Part shown: in pieces, positions 32,800 to 34,707 of the stretch
Numbering within the stretch: the first letter of the stretch is position 1
Layout: the number at the start of each line of letters is the position of its first letter
Assembly: GCA_022573225.1 (NCBI GenBank)
Contig: JACZUI010000029.1
Location: forward strand, 1-34,707
DNA length: 34,707 nt
Source: Acidobacteriota bacterium
GTDB taxonomy: Bacteria; Actinomycetota; Acidimicrobiia; Spongiisociales; ZC4RG35
Reading direction: 5' to 3'
Translations under genes and position numbers: made by a program
The notes under the pieces: model-generated
Database searches by the model: none
The model's input: the letters and a program-made list of their open reading frames with translations, nothing else
What the model was told of the DNA's origin: nothing

Positions 32800-33702
32800 A
32801 TGAGCACACTTCACGAAGAGAGAGCCGTGCTGGGCACCCTGGATGCGGTCAGCACGCTGGAGGGTGGCGGTTTCCTGGTCAGACGACCCTTTCCAACAGC
32901 AAGACTCGACTACATCGGACCGTTCCTTCTCCTCGACGAGATGGGTCCGGCCGACAACGCGCCCGGAGAAGCCAAGGGCGCCCCCGACCACCCTCACCGC
33001 GGCTTCGAAACGGTGACATACGTTCTCGATGGGGAGATCGAGCACAGGGACTCCCAAGGCAACCGGGGCCTGATCACACCCGGGGATGTCCAGTGGATGA
33101 CGGCCGGCTCCGGAATCGTCCATTCCGAGATGCCGTCAGCCAAGATCCTTCAACAGGGTGGCCGTGCCCACGGGTTTCAGCTTTGGGTGAACCTGCCTCG
33201 CAAGGCCAAGTGGCACCGTCCTCGCTACCAGGATTTGGAGGCCAAGGACATGCCGGTGATCGAGTTCGCCGGCGGCTCCGCCGTAGTGATCGCAGGGCAC
33301 ACCCACGGCGTCGACGGAGCAGCCGACACCTTCCTCCCCGTCAACTACCTCCATCTCAAGGTGTACCCCGAGGAGGAGGTGGCTCTCGAGATCGAGCCCG
33401 GCCATCAAGCGTTTGTCTATGTGTTTCGGGGCGATGGGACTATCGGGAAGAATCGTGAGTCGGTGTCGTCGGGGCAGATGGCAGTGTTCGAGCAGGAAGC
33501 GGGACAAATCACGGTCATCGGAGGAAGCGAAGGCCTGGAAGCAATGGTGGGGTCATCGGAGCCGCTCAACGAGCCTGTCGCCCGTTACGGGCCGTTCGTG
33601 ATGAATACCCGTGAAGAGATCGTCCAGGCTTTCGACGACTACCGGGAGGGCCGCATGGGCACCATCGAACCCGAGCTCAGCCCCTCGATGGAGAGCTCCT
33701 AG
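32800..33702 (+). CDS. Pirin-family protein
   Basis: A 300-residue bicupin. The metal site is complete: DHPHRGFETVTYVLDG supplies two His, and GIVHSEMP supplies the third His and the Glu. Pirins act as quercetin dioxygenases or as redox-sensing partners of other proteins; the role here is unknown. The ATG at 32800 is preferred over an upstream TTG at 32776 because the family starts near it; the ribosome site is weak. Divergent from the desulfurase/mnmA operon. Confidence 0.9.
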   Translation: MSTLHEERAVLGTLDAVSTLEGGGFLVRRPFPTARLDYIGPFLLLDEMGPADNAPGEAKGAPDHPHRGFETVTYVLDGEIEHRDSQGNRGLITPGDVQWMTAGSGIVHSEMPSAKILQQGGRAHGFQLWVNLPRKAKWHRPRYQDLEAKDMPVIEFAGGSAVVIAGHTHGVDGAADTFLPVNYLHLKVYPEEEVALEIEPGHQAFVYVFRGDGTIGKNRESVSSGQMAVFEQEAGQITVIGGSEGLEAMVGSSEPLNEPVARYGPFVMNTREEIVQAFDDYREGRMGTIEPELSPSMESS

Positions 33703-33745
33703 ACAGATCCCACCATGATCGACTAACTGATCTAGATGGGATCAC

Positions 33746-34216
33746 ATGACGGATACGAGTGAAGCTCCGAACGGAGTTGTGCTGCGTGAAGTGTCCGAAC
33801 AAGACGTCCAGACCTTCTACGAAAACCAACTCGACCCAGCAGCAATCCGCATGGCAGCGTTCCCTGCCAAAGACCGGGAAACCCACTTTTCCCACTGGCG
33901 GAAAACCATGACCGATGAGGCGGTGTGCGCGAGAACTGTGTTGTTCGAGGGCGATATCGCCGGATACGTTGTGAGTTGGTCAGAAAACGATGAGCACAAA
34001 GTCGGCTATTGGATCGCCAGGGTCTATTGGGGCAAAGGCATCGCTACCGATGCTCTCTCACAGTTTCTGAGAGTTGATCCCACTCGTCCGATCCTCGGCT
34101 ACGTGATAAAACACAACGTCGGCTCGATTCGCGTCCTGGAGAAGTGCGGTTTCACAGTCGATAGCGCACACCCCGGAGCCGAGGGCCACGAAGTGGTTCT
34201 GACACTCACGGACTGA
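33746..34216 (+). CDS. GNAT-family N-acetyltransferase
   Basis: The 156-residue protein has the RimJ/RimL-like pattern: YWIARVYWGKGIATDAL is the acetyl-CoA pyrophosphate loop (R/Q-x-x-G-x-G/A), and HNVGSIRVLEKCGF is the N-x-x-S-x-x-x-x-E-K-x-G-F motif at the end. The N-terminal VVLREVSEQDVQTFYENQLDP fits the family. The substrate (protein N terminus, antibiotic or small amine) is not indicated. Confidence 0.88.
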   Translation: MTDTSEAPNGVVLREVSEQDVQTFYENQLDPAAIRMAAFPAKDRETHFSHWRKTMTDEAVCARTVLFEGDIAGYVVSWSENDEHKVGYWIARVYWGKGIATDALSQFLRVDPTRPILGYVIKHNVGSIRVLEKCGFTVDSAHPGAEGHEVVLTLTD

Positions 34217-34238
34217 CCGACGACATGGTCTCCCATAG

Positions 34239-34673
34239 ATGATTCTTCAGATCGCCATAGGAGCGTCGGTACCCGACGTCTGGTCACACCTGGCCGATCT
34301 GAGGTCGCATGCCGACTGGATGGGAGATGCCGAGGAGGTCAGTTTCCAGACTCCTCAGACCTCAGGAGTCGGAACCACTATGCGGGTGCCGACCAGGGTG
34401 GGGCCTTTCCGAACCACAGACCTGTTGACGGTGATCGAGTGGGAGGAGAACCGGGTGATGACCGTCACCCACGAGGGCACGGTCACCGGAACGGGAAGGT
34501 TTGAGATGTATCCCTCCCCGACGGGCACCACCCTTACTTGGGCCGAGGATCTCAGGTTCCCATGGTGGCTGGGGGGGCCAGTGGGAGCATTCTTCGGTGG
34601 CCTGATTCTTCGCCCGATCTGGAAGCGCAATCTGGCCAGATTCAAGTCACTGGTGGAGGACCGACCTGGGTGA
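34239..34673 (+). CDS. SRPBCC-fold protein (polyketide cyclase/START-like)
   Basis: The 144-residue protein starts IAIGASVPDVWSHLADLRSHADWMGDAEEV, the typical first strand and helix pair of SRPBCC lipid or ligand-binding proteins. A beta sheet (GTTMRVPTRVGPF, RVMTVTHEGTVTGTGRFEM, GTTLTWAEDLRF) and a long C-terminal helix (PIWKRNLARFKSLVED) follow. It probably binds a hydrophobic ligand; no catalytic role can be named. The start ATG at 34239 lacks a clear ribosome site and is 23 bases after the GNAT stop. Confidence 0.8.
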   Translation: MILQIAIGASVPDVWSHLADLRSHADWMGDAEEVSFQTPQTSGVGTTMRVPTRVGPFRTTDLLTVIEWEENRVMTVTHEGTVTGTGRFEMYPSPTGTTLTWAEDLRFPWWLGGPVGAFFGGLILRPIWKRNLARFKSLVEDRPG

Positions 34674-34707
34674 AACTCCTTAGGAGCCCGCTGAACAATG
34701 CATGTCA

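Overview
The window is high-GC bacterial DNA with closely packed genes, many joined by 4-base ATGA or GTGA stop/start overlaps. Gene content (gatCAB, ligA, a DUF222/HNH protein with a gram-positive SOS box, a VanW-type wall protein with a Thr/Pro tail, short leaderless-type promoters with TANNNT just before the start codon) suggests an actinobacterium, probably of the Acidimicrobiia kind. That placement is inference from gene style, not from a marker phylogeny. TGA is a normal stop throughout, as the overlapping starts show.

Layout. 1-200: the end of an unidentified gene (possibly a TetR regulator) and the 3' half of a tRNA-Val, probably an old attachment site. 193-7993: a catabolic region with an operon for a glutamine-synthetase-like ligase, an acetoacetate-decarboxylase-like protein and a Na+/H+ antiporter, a divergent PLP amino-acid decarboxylase, a cytochrome P450, and a divergent pair encoding a fumarylacetoacetase-family hydrolase and a PuuD-like gamma-glutamyl hydrolase. 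Together they could decarboxylate an amino acid, protect the amine as a gamma-glutamyl amide, oxidise it and release the product. 7977-8497: an ArsR repressor facing an 18-residue peptide of which six residues are Cys, with a palindromic operator inside the peptide's promoter and a 30-base palindrome after it. 8479-11650: a RecB/Cas4-like Fe-S nuclease, the VanW protein and a small unknown protein. 11656-15565: pyruvate kinase and a tungstate-type ABC importer. 15604-18802: gatB-gatA-gatC. 18853-21513: a strong hairpin, a small membrane protein, dapE-dapD and a small exported protein. 21693-25499: a TetR regulator facing a membrane protein and a rifampin-phosphotransferase-like enzyme. 25514-28954: ligA and the SOS-box DUF222/HNH gene. 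29004-33702: a 1.5-kb inserted cassette flanked by a 146-base duplication of the mnmA 3' end, then mnmA, a cysteine desulfurase and a pirin. 33746-34673: a GNAT acetyltransferase and an SRPBCC protein.

The most exciting signal is in the cassette at 29157-30269. An ArsM-like methyltransferase reading frame is interrupted by one in-frame TGA (29652-29654) exactly where the family has its catalytic Cys (human AS3MT Cys206). The frame continues for 72 more family-like residues to a TAG that overlaps the ribosome binding site of the next gene. Directly after the TGA is a stem-loop with the geometry of a bacterial SECIS element. I interpret the gene as encoding a selenocysteine-containing methyltransferase. 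The second striking item is the ArsR-controlled polycysteine micropeptide at 8401-8457.
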